Part shown: positions 36,723 through 48,900 of the stretch, one piece after another
Layout of the letters: each line of letters opens with the position of its first letter
How positions within the stretch are numbered: position 1 is the first letter of the stretch
DNA from: Aquila chrysaetos chrysaetos
Taxonomy: Eukaryota > Chordata > Aves > Accipitriformes > Accipitridae
DNA: 64,000 nt
Assembly: GCF_900496995.4 (NCBI RefSeq)
Contig: NC_044007.1
Span: 76,298,742-76,362,741, forward strand
Direction: 5' to 3'
The notes under the pieces: model-generated
What the model saw: the letters and a program-made list of their open reading frames with translations, nothing else
The model's database searches: none
What the model was told of the DNA's origin: nothing
Made by a program: the position numbers and the translations under genes

Positions 36723-39600
36723 TTTTATATTGGAATTAATGTCGTCTTTTGGATACATCTGTACACCAGGTATGTCTTGCCTTAAATCTGCATTATTTGG
36801 GGTGGGTTATATTAAGCAGCCTTTAAGAAGAGTTAATAGGAAAACAGAATCTCCAAGGTATCTTTATCCTGGCTGTTCTGTCTTATGATATAAGACAGAC
36901 TGTCCTTTATTTAGAAAAGAACTTGTTCACCCCTTTTGTTTGAGGAAAATTATTGGAGATATTCGCTATGATATTTACAGTATTCATTTGGGAAGGTTGC
37001 TAGAATCAAATCAGGAAATACACCATGAGCATCTTTTGGGTCATAAAGCTATAGCTCACTGAAAATGTATACTCTGCATAAAGCACTTTATTGGCCTGAT
37101 AGCTGTTGGATCAGAAAACTTCTCAATAGTACTTTCAGAAAGCAATTATTTATCCCTGTAATCCTTGTATTCGAGTGGTCTATCAGCATTTGGGTGGAAA
37201 AGCACATCTGCACAAAATATGTTTTTGCTTAAAAAAGCCATTTTGGGGAGGGAGAGATTGGTGGTTCTTCTGGTAGATAGAATAATAAAAGTTTGGAAAT
37301 GTTTCACTTTTTTGTTGGACACAATCCTTCCCTGTTTCTGCCTTGCTAATTTGTAGAAGCCATCAAATGCATTCCCCTTCAAGCCTTAGTCACGCTCTGG
37401 CTTCTGCATGCTGCGTCTTCAGGTGAGTTTGTAGTGCACTGGGGCATGAGTTGTATGTTAGCGTTACGAAATTCATTCATAGGCATATAAAGGCAGAGTA
37501 CTTATCTTGGGCTTTGATATTCCCCAACATTTTTCTATCTGGAGGTGCATGTTGAAGTACTTGGAGTTCACTATCCTGCATGCAGCAACTTACTCTTTCA
37601 CTGAGTTGAACAAAGGGGACTGCTTGCTTACAGAAGGTTTGAAGATGCCTGTTTCTTGCTTAGCTGAGGAAGCTGTGCTAACATTGATACTGCCCCCCTC
37701 TGTAATCATTAAAATTTAGACCATAATTCCACACAAACCTGTCAAAAACAAACAAAAAAACCAACCCCCAAACGCCACCTTACCTTATTGTATATATTAC
37801 ATTTGGAACAGACAAGAAGATGGCGTGAAAAAGAAGCAGCATGGTAAAAAGGTGCTGGTAAGCCTGCCTAATGGCAGGGCAGTACTGCCTGCATGTTTGT
37901 CCAGACTGCCCACAACGGTGGCAAGTGCAAAACGATACCTGTGAAATCTGGCCCTAGACGTTAACAGCAGGTACCTGTGCTGTCAGAACGTCACCAGTAC
38001 AAAATTAGTCTGGGTCGGGAATGGGTATATGGTACAGATTTAAATTAATTGCCTGATAGAAGGTTTGTGCTGCTTTTACATTAGTTGCAGGACAACAGAC
38101 GTAATCAGACATCTGATCCCACATGAAGCCTTCCAGCATGAAGTTCACCTGGCAAAACAGCTTAGATGCATTTGAACCTGAGAGTAAATTTGTATCAGAC
38201 TAGTGTTTACAGCATGTGGTTGCAGCACTTTTATCCTGATACACAGAACCCTAAAGTTACGTTTATTTTAACACCAAATCGCTGCTTCAGCCTGTACCCG
38301 CCAAACCAGATAAGAAAAACATCACCAGATGAGCCATTTCCCTTCAAGTAAGTCGAACTTTAGATGACTTTGGGTTTGTGTTATTGCTAATTTAGTGATG
38401 CTTTAATCTGGTTTGCTAATGTCCAGCTTGTATATTGGTTTGTGTCTCCGGCATTGTTTGTCTAACATCTTGGAAACTTCAGTAACAGTATCGGCAGATG
38501 GAGAAAAGAGATATCTTCCTTTGAAATATCCACATTGCCTTAATTTGGATTGCTTCTGCATCCTAAATCTTACGTCTTCCTTCCTTAACTTGGAGCACAA
38601 TTTAATTAGTATTTGAAAACCTAATATAACCACAACTATGTCCAAGAGCTATATGATTTTCATTAGATATTGCGATTAGTCACATCTGAGACTTCAAAAT
38701 AAATTAGTTCATGTAACACTCACATTGCAAACTCTTAGCCCGAAGACATTCTGCTCTAATTGCTCATCATTTTGCACAGATACTAGCAGATGTTGTAGTG
38801 AGAAAGATCGGATCATCGCAAGACACTGAGCTGTGATTAACAGGGTCTTAGGACACTTGTTGGTTACCCATGTTTTTATGCTTTGCTATAATCAGGTGTT
38901 TTCCGTGTGTTGGCTGCAAGAGTCTGGTGCCCCAGTTGGGGAACAGGAAGGTGAAATTATAAACACAGCTGCCAGCTCTGAGTCAAAGTACAGCCTGGGT
39001 TTGTGGGCTCTGAAGCTCAGCTCAGCTGCAGTCAGAGGTATGACTCTTAAGAAAAGAGAGCTCAGAAGAGCTAGACTGGGAGGGAAATGGAGCGGAGAAA
39101 AGAATTACTCTTGGGCGGTATTGTCCAAGTGATGGTTTGGGTGTGACTAGGAACACAGTGAAGACAGTGGTGTGATGCTCGAGTGCTGCTCACCAGTCCC
39201 GTAGAGTCAGTTTCCCCTCCTCTTCCCTCAGACTTGTGAAGACACTTCTGCGTAAAGACTCCCATTCTATTTGCCTTTTGAAACGCATTCTCCAGAGGTG
39301 TAAGAGTCAGCATTTGGGGTTATCAAGCAGAGAAATAGCTATGGAACTGGTGTTCTTACAACCTGCCCGTTCTCCAAAACAGCCTGTCCAACTGCTGTCA
39401 AGAGAAAAGGAAGGTAAAAGTATGGTTCTGCCAACAATGATGAGAATGGTTAAAGCAAATGGCTAAGCTCAGTACTGAAAATGTATAGTTGCCCCACAAA
39501 GAATGCTAGATTCATCCTATTTTGAAGTACCTAGAGCGTTTGACCTGCTCTAAAAACAGAGCGCTTCAGAGAAGAGGGTATGCCTGAGAAGGCATTGCAT
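36723..39600. other. Intergenic DNA downstream of GRB10; nothing recognised
   Basis: A+T-rich, with an A/C-rich tract at about 37743-37777. No exon, RNA gene or repeat family could be assigned. Confidence 0.6.
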
Positions 39601-39639
39601 CCTCTTGCTTGTATGCACACCTTCACAAAGAAAATCCTA

Positions 39640-40255
39640 GAAGCTGCTGCCCTTGAAAGGATAAGGGAGCAGGAACTCCCAGGACAGGAGCAGGAAGGGA
39701 GGCTTAGGATGCAGTAGAAATGGAAGAAATACAAGGAAGAGCAAACAGGATGGTCAGAGAACAATCAAATACAGTAAGACGGTTCAGCTAACTAGAAAAC
39801 AGAGACTGAGGGTAGTATAATAGACTTAGAGAAAAACATAGGCAGCTGAGCAGAATACAGAACATTTAATTGCGATCTCTTCCAATACAAAAGTTGCAGA
39901 GCATCACCTGAAGTGTGCAGGACCCAGTTCAGGAAAACCAGAAATAATTTCTTAATAGACTGCTCGTGTAAGCTGTGGCGTGCTCCACCACAAAATGTAG
40001 CACGTGGCAAAAGTTCACATGGGTTCACAAAAGACTTAACCATCATGATGGAGAAAACTCAGCTGATGGACGTTAACTACAAAAATACCATCTTTCGCTC
40101 TGGAAGTCCATGGGCCATGTGACACCAAGTGCCAGGAGCAGTCTTTAGGGGAAGAATCATTACTTGGCAGCCTGTATTTGTACTCTTTCTTCCCTACAAG
40201 TCCACTACTAAGTATTAGACAAGGGCTAGGGAGATTTTTAATCTGATCCGGCGCA
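39640..40255 (+). mobile_element. Old degenerate CR1/L3-like LINE 3' fragment
   Basis: The order of landmarks follows a CR1-clade 3' end: a stretch like the reverse-transcriptase tail (GCGTGCTCCACCACAAAATG), then GGGTTCACAAAAGACTTAAC, then ATCATGATGGAGAAAACTC, then a short tail. It has diverged and keeps no open frame. Recognition is by remembered family pattern, so the ends are approximate. It lies 0.5 kb upstream of a younger CR1. Confidence 0.5.
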
Positions 40256-40734
40256 TGTGTCCACATGAGGGCCAGCTCATACAGAAACAACTGGAGGTAG
40301 CACTAACAGCTGAGGAAGGACCAAGAAAGCCTGCGCTACAATCAACCACAGGCTCGCTTAGGCTGAATTAAGGCTGCCTTTAGAGGAACAGCCATGTAAG
40401 CATTGAATTTGCTCCTTACCGCCCCAGAAGGCGATGCCTCCAGGGCCCGCGACAGCTGTCCCTCCCAGCTTGCTGCCAGGACGGTTTGCTGGGGGCACGG
40501 GGGCTGCCTGGTTCAGCCAGAACAAATTCAGCAAATTCAATTTGCCCATTGGGGCCCTGAAGCTGTACAAGGGTAGTGTGTGGCTTCCTTTGGCCCCGAA
40601 GCAGGGTGATAAATGATGGGGACTGAGCTGAGGTAATGCCTCATCCTCTAAAATGACCACTAGACTGGGAGTAGATGCTGCTCGCTCACAAGGCAGGAGC
40701 AGGTATCCCAAGACTTGAACATAAGTGGTTATCT

Positions 40735-41237
40735 CCGGGCTTTGTGTTCAGTTTTGGGCCCCTCACTACAAGAAAGACACGGAGGTGCTGGAGCGTGTCC
40801 AGAGAAGGGCAACCAAGCTGGTGAGGGGCCTGGAGCACAAGTCTTATGAGGAGCAGCTGAGGGAACTGGGGTTGTTTAGCCTGGAGAAGAGCAGGCTGAG
40901 GGGAGACCTTATCGCTCCCTACAACTACCTGAAGGGGGGTTGTAGTGAGGTGGGTGCTGGTCTCTTCTGTCAAGTAGCAAGTGATCGGATGAGAGGAAAT
41001 GGCCTCAAGTTGTGCCAGGGGAGGTTTAGATTGGATATTAGAAAAAATTTCTTTACTGAAAGGGTTGTCGGACATTGGAACAGGCTGCCCAGGGAAGTGG
41101 TTGAGTCACCATCCCTGGAGGTGTTCAAAAAGCACGTAGACAAGGTACTCCAGAACGTGGTTTAGTGGGCACGGATGATGGTTGGACTCGATGATCTTGA
41201 AGGTCTTTTCCAACCTAAATGATTCTATGGTTCTATT
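40735..41237 (+). mobile_element. 5'-truncated CR1 LINE (3' end of ORF2 and 3' tail)
   Basis: A high-quality match to the bird/reptile CR1 3' end: an uninterrupted frame to a TAG at 41163-41165 contains [38 protein letters not shown] and [20 protein letters not shown], the C-terminus of the CR1 reverse-transcriptase protein. It ends with TTGGACTCGATGATCTTGAA and the terminal motif GATTCTATGGTTCTAT. Only about 0.5 kb of a 4-5 kb element is present, the usual product of truncated insertion, so it cannot move. The intact frame and clean tail suggest it is fairly young. Confidence 0.95.
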
Positions 41238-41980
41238 TTTTGTTTGGCGGTGCACAGGGGCCTGTCGTGAAGGCTTCTCCCGGGTAAGACGCAACCTCTC
41301 CTCCCGCTGCGTGGGAGCCGAGGAACACAAGAGGGGTGCGCGCCTGCTGAAGCCCAGCGTTTTTTCCCACTGAAAGCTGCGGCGCAGCCGGAGAGAGAGG
41401 GCCGTGCTGGGCTGGGTGGGCAGGCCAGGCCCGAGGGGTACCGGGGCGGCCTGCGAGGCTCTCCCCATCCACCCACCTCTGGGCGGGCTGGGAGGGAACG
41501 GGAAGAGCAAACGCTGGCGCTCGCCCCGTTACATCCCGGAGCCTCCCTGCTCCCCAGCGGCCGTGCCGGCAGCCCACCTCAGAGGGTGGCTGGGCGCGGG
41601 GGCCGGCGGGGGGGGTCTCCCGCCACAGCGAGCGGCTGCCCCAGGCCGCTGCCGCCCTGTGAGGGGCTCTGGACCCTTGCCCCCAGCAAACGGGAGCTTG
41701 CGACGGTGAAATCCCGTTTTGCTAATTCCCATTAATTCCCAGGATTTAAACCCTGGAGTGAGTCAGGACAAAAGAAAAAAAGAGTGAAATCAGTCTTCCG
41801 AAAGCAGAAAGAAGTAAATAGATAGATATGTCTGTCACACGAGTGCGGCCCAGCTGAAATAAAGCCTGGACTTTGCCTCATTCCACAGCTGAAGGAAGCC
41901 GGGTTTGGCACGCCAGAGAGCGGCAGGCAGGGAGGGAGGCAGGCAGGGAGGGCCCCCTCTCCCCTGCCCCGTCCCCCAGC

Positions 41981-42036
41981 CCTCCTCCGCCTCCTCCTCC
42001 TCCTCCTCCTCCTCCTCCTCCGCCGCCGCCTCCGGC
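41981..42036. repeat. (CCT)n/(CGC)n trinucleotide repeat
   Basis: A run of CCT units, broken once by CGC, passes into three CGC units. It creates Pro/Ser and Arg homopolymers in the six frames, which is why several open frames cross it without being genes. Confidence 0.85.
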
Positions 42037-42698
42037 GGCCGGGCCGGCAGAGGGCGGCCACGGCTGGGGCGCAGGGGGGAGTGCTGGTCGGTGGGGTCTC
42101 GCCGTCCTGCGTTAAAACATGCCAGGGTTTGGGGTTTGGGGTTTGGTTTTTGGTGTGTGTTCTCCCCCCCGCCTTGTTCGGTTTGCTTTGTTTCACGTCT
42201 GCAGCCGAGCGGGTCTGCACCCTGGGCCTCGTCCCCTGTAAAACCGCTCGAAGCGAAGGCCGGGGGTTCGCCGGCCTCCTGCGGGCCCCTGGCTGCAAAT
42301 GGCGGCGGTGGCTAACGGCCGGCGGGGCCGCCCCCGAAGGCAGCGGGGTGCCCTCCCCGTCCCGTCCCCCGCCAAGGGCAGCACCCCTCCGCTTTGTGAC
42401 CCTGAGGGTCTCGCCCCTCGGCCGCGCCGGGGGCAGCCGGCCAGCCTCCCCCCCGGCCCTGAGGCGGCCGGACGCGGGAACCGGCGGGCGGCAGGCCGCG
42501 GGGTGCCGGGGCGGGGGGCTGGCCGGCTGCGGCGTGTCCCCCGTTGTCCCGCCGGCTCTCCGGTGTGAGCGGCCGCGATCTTCACCGGCGTCGTTCCCTG
42601 GCTTCGAGTCGGCGGAGGCAGGGTCCCGCCGGCCCCCGGTGTCTCGTCACCTGAGGCTCTGCCCGTGAAACGTCCCCCCCGAGCCCTGCGGGCTGCCG

Positions 42699-42715
42699 CT
42701 CGCCCAATGGGCGAG
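42699..42715. promoter_or_regulatory. NF-Y-type CCAAT in a 17-bp palindrome
   Basis: CTCGCCCAATGGGCGAG has 8-bp perfect arms around a central A, with CCAAT at 42704-42708. It sits 66 bases before the HNF1 site, a plausible promoter-proximal position. Confidence 0.5.
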
Positions 42716-42780
42716 TTCTCTCTTCCTCCCGTGTGGAGAAAGAACGACTGACGAAGCTAATGAACATAGCGCTACGCGGG

Positions 42781-42793
42781 GTTAATGATTAAC
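42781..42793. promoter_or_regulatory. Perfect HNF1 binding palindrome
   Basis: GTTAATGATTAAC matches the HNF1 consensus GTTAATNATTAAC at every position. HNF1 drives liver, kidney and gut promoters, including the mammalian non-neuronal DDC promoter (established knowledge). Its place between a CCAAT box and a strong splice donor supports a real promoter. Confidence 0.65.
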
Positions 42794-42839
42794 GAAAAAG
42801 TGCAGGGCAAGCGGAGAAGCAATAAAGACCAGATAGTTA

Positions 42840-42971
42840 CTGGAAAAATCCCTAGGCGTTTCGTGAGGTTAAAATTCCTTAGCTCTGCCTCACAGGACGG
42901 GAGGATGTAAGGGAACTACAGAAAACACCTGTTTCCAGAGTACCTGGAAGAGGAGTGAAATCTCCAAACAG
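42840..42971 (+). other. Candidate non-coding first exon (non-neuronal DDC type)
   Basis: A consensus donor ACAG-GTAAGG begins at 42972, 178 bases after the HNF1 palindrome. The stretch before it is A/G-rich and has no recognisable coding sequence. The 5' end is unknown and given roughly. By gene order (GRB10 then DDC, same strand, in mammals) and by the HNF1 site, it could be the liver/kidney-type first exon of DDC. The coding exons are not in the window, so this stays inferential. Confidence 0.35.
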
Positions 42972-42979
42972 GTAAGGAT

Positions 42980-45900
42980 GAGCTCACTAATGCCTGAAAG
43001 TGAAGTTACCGCTGTACTTGCACCAAATAATGTGATCCAACAAGTCCACGTAATTTGTTAAGTATTAAGCTAGCGAGCGTTTAGAAATGCAGCGTAATAC
43101 GCCAAGCGTAATGCTATTTTAATTGGCGTGTGCTTAAGCCAATTTTGTTGAAATAGTCAAGAGTTCATGAAGTATTTTAAAATCAAAACTTCGCAACTCA
43201 CAACACCTTTAAGAGAATCTCTCCTTAACTGCTTCTAAAGATTGACTTGAGGGCACTGCTGGTGAAGTGAAGCAGTCTGGAGGAATGGCAGTACCTCTGA
43301 ATGATGGCGTACCGGGCAATCTTGGAGCTGAATCCCAGCTGACAAGGGAAATTTATCAACCTTTTCAAATTTGGTGAGGAAAAAAAGTTCTTATTGGTTT
43401 GAAAATCAAGTTCTCCTGTTCCTGTAGCTTGGTTTCATGGTAAATGTGTCACACTGGGCTTGTCCTCTTGTAAAGGTCCTGTTTACGGCACAGGGACTAG
43501 AGCAATCCACATACATTGACATTACAATTTTATGTGTGGCTAAATGTAGAACAGCAAAAATTATTTCAACGCTGGTGGGATTCAGAGAGCAAGAAGATGA
43601 TGGAATTGGAACTGTTGTTCATGGGGGTATAGTTGGAAAAGGAGAGGGGAATAACATGACAATTTTTACCATTTACCATTTATGTTACATAAATTTACCA
43701 TTTATGTCAATGGTAAATAAAATGAAAAAAAAAAAAAAAAACCCTAATGAAAGTGTGATGAAAAACAATTTTCCAATATAACTGTGATGCATGCTGAAAG
43801 GTTTCCTTAGGAGGGTGACACTTGAGGGAAGAGCATCCTGGAAGTCTGACATTCAAAGTGTGCATCCCCCACCAGTAATGCAGACTAAAAGCAAAGTGAG
43901 GAAACTGGATTGTCTGTTGCGGGAATAGGGGATTTACTGAGACCAAGGGGGTGGACTGGATTTTTAATTATACAGCTCTGTCCTTTCTGCACGCATAATG
44001 GGGTAAAACTGTTGCTTCTCTGGTAAAACAGAGACTGTCATCTCGCCTATATCTGTCCCATACTGTAAAGTTAGTAGAGTGAAATAGCAGAACAGGGCTA
44101 GGTGGAAGTTTCATCTGTTTAGAAGATAATATAAAAGCTCTGTTAACAAAGAGGTTGCTGAAGCCTCATGTTTGGGAGTAAGGAGACAGAATAGGGCAGT
44201 TTTCAAAGGTGGCTGCAAGCTGGCATATCAATCTTGTGAAAGTGCAGAAAACTTGAGATGTATTTTGCCTTCCCCCTTTGCCAGTCATCTGCCTTCTGTT
44301 GAACTTCTGTTTCGTGGGAAGCGTGCAGTCCCAAGACGAGTAGGTGAGGGGATGGGTAGTGGCATTTGAGATGGTGAGTTGTTACACTGCAATGGAAAGA
44401 AAATTGCTAAAGGTTGTTTGAAGTTGTCAGAAAGTTTCCTGGGATGGTCAATTGATATACATCCCTGGGAAATTTCCCTGTTGCTTCAGTCTTTCCCATA
44501 TTCTCCCTTTAGTATATGTTTCTTACTCTGTTCCTTCCATTACACATCAAAAAGTGGTCGCTTCATTCTTCTGAGGCACCCAAAATGATATATTTTTTTC
44601 AATCACAGATAATATATTGCATTATCAGCAAAAATGTATGGCCAACAGTATTTTGTAATACTATCATTTGTAAGTGGAAAAAAAAATCAGTCCAACTTAT
44701 ACAACAAACTCAACCTTCTTCCAGTGTATCCTAATCACAATCCTGTTATTCAGCTCAACTAAGTCCGTTGCCTCTGCGTGTACACAGGCCTCCAGTGTTC
44801 CTCCAATGAGTTGTCTCCCCGTCTGACTAATGCTCGTGCTGGTTACATGTTTTATCTCTTGGCAAATATATCTTTCCTATAGAAAACGTTTTGAATGCAA
44901 CAACTGTTTTGTTGTACATTTTTCAACTTCTTTCTTGATCCTGCACAGATTGTATCTCCGTCTAGTCACAAACAAACAGGAGAAGAGATCTTATGGTAAA
45001 TAGTTATTACTTGAAAGGTAAATTGGGATTTTAGTATTAGTTTCTTTGTCAGAGAGCTGGCAAGAGCATTGTGCGCTTACAAGGTTGGTCTTACAGTTTA
45101 CAGCTAAATAATACTATAACATTTTTTCCCCTCTTGCTTTTGAAAGGAACGTTTGTTTTCAAAATTCAGGGAAAATTTGCTGAGCTCTGTGAAGGTGTAA
45201 TAGATTTTCATTTTACCCTTCCTGGCTATATGTTTTCAGAGGAGCTGGGTGGTTTATAGGGAGTCAAATGTAGTTTAATGTTGTTATTCGTGTATTACGT
45301 CAGACATATTACTTTATTCCTGATTTTATTCTTTGCGGTTTCAAAGGCAGACAATTAGAGAGATTCTGTCTGTAAGAAGATGACAACTGATGTGAGGATT
45401 AACGGCAGGCAGCACATGATGTTTTTTACCAGTGTTTCTCCATCAGTGAAATGTCGTGCTGTAAGTCTGGATGTAGGAACATGGGGTGACCTGGAGGCAA
45501 AGATGTGCGACTGCAGTACTGTGTAACCTATCAAGCGGTCTCTATAGAGGATATATATCCCAGTCTGTTACGTACAGCCTATCTTTACAAGACTGGATAG
45601 GAAGCAGAGAGGTTAGGAAGGTTTTGAAGTGGTTTGAACAAAGGTAAAGGGGAAAGGTTTCAGTCACTGAAAGGCGTGTAAGGAGAGAGGACATGGGACT
45701 CTTCTGATCTTGACACTGGAGACAACTGAAGCCATAGTAGCAGTAACTCTGCATCCCAGTAGAAGCTGGAATACATGTAACCCTGAGAGAGGTTTATTAT
45801 TAGCATTTCAGAGTTTCAAGCCGGTCTTGCCAAACTTGGGTTTGTGACATTCCTTATGCTTCAGAAAATTCTTCTTCTTATATACCAAGTACCATCTACT

Positions 45901-48900
45901 GTCTGATTGCTAGGGTAACGTCAAGCACTGGTGTTAGCAATACTGTCGTGTAATTCGGAGTTCAAGGGATACAGTAACATCTTAAAATGCATAGAAGGAT
46001 GCTAGAAAAAGGAAGGGAATAATCTCTCCCTGCTTGGTGGACAGGATGTAAAGTAACAGGCTGAAATTAATGGAAAAGAGATCCTAGGAAAAAAAATGCA
46101 CTGGAGTTTATTGTTTAGGAAGGCTGTAAATTCAGTGTCAGAGTAATGCTACTGTTAAGTTGCTTTTAACACCTCCCTGTGTTCTGCCCTCATTTGCACT
46201 CAGTTGTGCTGCTGACAAACTGTTTAATTTAAATGAAAAAAACCCTCACAGTTTTTAGATTTTTCTTTTCTCTGACACATGACAGTGCACATACAGTTAA
46301 TGTGGAAATAACAGGAAGCAAGCATCATTACTATGACTACTTAGTCGTGTAAAAAAGCGAGAGGGGAAATTACAGAAATACTACATATGGCGATTTCTGC
46401 TTTTCAAAACAATCTGAGCTCAGGAAATTAGAAACAGTCCAGCTACTCATAGAACCAGGTATATGAATTTCAAGGTGAATATATGTTTCCAGATACATTG
46501 GACAGGCTGAAGGCTGCTGAAATGTCAGCATGCTGGGGAGATGGCTGGCAGACACCTTTTCATCTCAGACAGTACCGTAAAGGAACTGGTCTTTCAGTGG
46601 GGCTCATATTGTCCCTTTCTGTGCTGTTCCTTTCAAGGGATGGAGAGAGAATGAATGCAAAGGATTTAGGAGGAGGTGACATTTCTTTAATGGCATCCTG
46701 TGGGTGCATTGTATTGCAGAGACCTTTTCCTTTGTATCTCACTCTGATTAGCACATTTCTTTGTGCAGTTTTAAAATGCTTGGACAGTTTTCCCTGAAGA
46801 AATACATGTGCCTTCCAGCAGTTTTAAATTGCTCTTGATATGTTTGATATCCTTATACATCTGCAAACCCATCAGAATCTTGCTGAGTTCTTGACTGCAG
46901 TGTTTCCTGTGGTAATTATATTTTCTGCAGTTTTAACCACACATCATGTGAAAAAGTGTTTCCTTCTGTCTGTTTTTAATCTGCTTTTAATTTCACTGAG
47001 TAGTCCCTCTTGGGCTTTTGAAATTTGAAAAACAGAAAGAAGTTCTTTATCTTCTCCCTTTACTCTTTCTTTCCCTTATCCTTTCCTTGGCTTCCCTCAT
47101 GTTGTTCTGTTCTCAAAGCTAACCAGGCCCGCTCATTTGAATCTTCCCTAGAGGAAGGGTGAGTGCCTTTGAAGAGAAATCTTCTCTTAAACTCCAGGAG
47201 GGCAGTGAAGTCTTTTTGAAAGTGAAAATCTGAGAGAATATTGAATATTCCAGAACTGTTCCAACAATTGGTCAAAAGTCACTAGAATATTTTTCATACA
47301 ATTCACCAACTTGTTCTTATCGGATCCGAACTTCTTGCTATTCTTGATCATACTATTTATTAAAGAGAGGTTTTCATTCAACAGTGCCACCGAGGTTGCT
47401 TAGCCTAAGTCCATTAGTTTGGCCCTTAAGATTTTTGGAGGCTGAATTCCACCCTCCCTCTGTATGCTATGTTACTTCAGAATTAATGTTAGTGAGCTTC
47501 CTGAGACTCTGTACTGACTATTCAACATGTGACATTCCCAGCTCTCCTACCCTGTTCCTGTGGCTTTCTCTTTAATGGGATTAAAAAAGGGGGGGTGGGG
47601 AGTGGGTAATGCGATGGTGGGATGATGTCCTTTCACTGCAAGCTTTCATATGCTTACTAACAAATACAAAAGCCCGCAGGTAATGCGGCTTTCATGTATT
47701 TCAGGCAGCTGGTGTAGAGGAGTCTACCAGAATTCTACTAGGTCTCTACCTCACCAGGAACTGCGATTGAGATGGGACACAGAAAGAATGGACTAGGAGG
47801 AATACTCACTGTTAGTGATGGCTAGTGACAGGTCTGAGACGGGAGATGATGAGTAAGCCTGGACTGTAATAAAAGATAAACTAACATCTAAGAGAACTTG
47901 CGGGAGAGAAAGAGGAATATTGTGTGTATCTTTTGTCCATGGCAATTGACACCAACTCAAGATGTTCTGTAAGATGATAATATTTTCTGCCCAAGCATAA
48001 AAGACCAGCTAATTTTACAGAATTTGCATAGGAAGTGGAAACACCCAGGGAACGAAAGAATGGATCTTTGGAAAGAAAGAAATGATGGCTAGAGAATATC
48101 TTTTTGAAACATCTGTCATGAAAGGTAGAAACTAGGAAGGTGTTAACAATGTCTTTATATTAAATATTAAAAGGTTAATAATTAAAAGCACCCTATTGAT
48201 GATCTAAATCTGTGAGGAAAACCCCCTCATACCAGTAAGTTTCAAAAATACTGTGTAAATGAAATTTAATGTTACAATGTAGATGCAGAGGAAAGGCTTG
48301 ATTGTAGAGAAATAGCTTGGAAATCTCTGTATGACTAAACTTAATGCTATTTAGTCTTAAGGACCAATGATAAACTGGGCTATAAAGTCAAACTTCATAA
48401 CAAATGTAGATACAGAATTATCATTGCCCGGAAATTTGAGTCCTGAGACCAAATAAACTTACTGGTATTCATTCACCTTAATTAACCAATTCAACTGATT
48501 AATTCAAACCAACCAATTACATCGTAGAAAACATTTAGAAAGCTTTGTAAACAATAACAGCATAAGCATCGCTTTAAGGAATGTGCATACTCAAACAGAA
48601 AACATTTCACACCCCAGCTAGGGTGCAAGTACAGGTATCCCTAGGCAGTCACTAGCTAGCAGCAGGGCCCTGCCACAGTCCTGAGTGGTTTTACCACTGG
48701 CGACGTGGCCTGAGCCAGCAGAAGAAACAGCCAGCGCTAAATGGATGCACACATTACACATACTCCCATGTTTTTCCTTTCTTTATGTTTTTTAGTGTTT
48801 TGATGATTTTTCTTCCGGCATAATCTTCTATTTCTTCAGTATTCTTTTTCCTCTTAGGAAATTTATATTTAATGTTGGCATCTGTCCCTAGAATCCTTCT

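Larger units (their letters stand above)
41270..42770. promoter_or_regulatory. Second CpG island, 4.5 kb downstream of GRB10
   Basis: About 1.5 kb of very G+C-rich, CpG-dense DNA starts directly after the CR1. It contains a trinucleotide repeat (41981-42036), a TTTGGGG-like repeat near 42126 and an NF-Y-type CCAAT inside a palindrome at 42699-42715. An HNF1 palindrome and a strong splice donor follow at its 3' edge. It most likely marks a promoter. A rightward first exon for DDC fits best by gene order; a leftward or non-coding transcript is also possible. Confidence 0.6.

Noticed and set aside
40725..41165. 146-residue plus-strand open frame as a host gene
   Set aside because: It is the C-terminus of CR1 reverse transcriptase, not a host protein.
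41732..42298. 188-residue minus-strand open frame with an arginine run
   Set aside because: It is created by the CCT/CGC trinucleotide repeat in the second CpG island; the plus-strand overlapping frames are the same artefact.
48600..48740. TGGCGACG-containing stretch as a retroviral leader
   Set aside because: No flanking LTR ends, primer-binding site or gag/pol sequence supports it.
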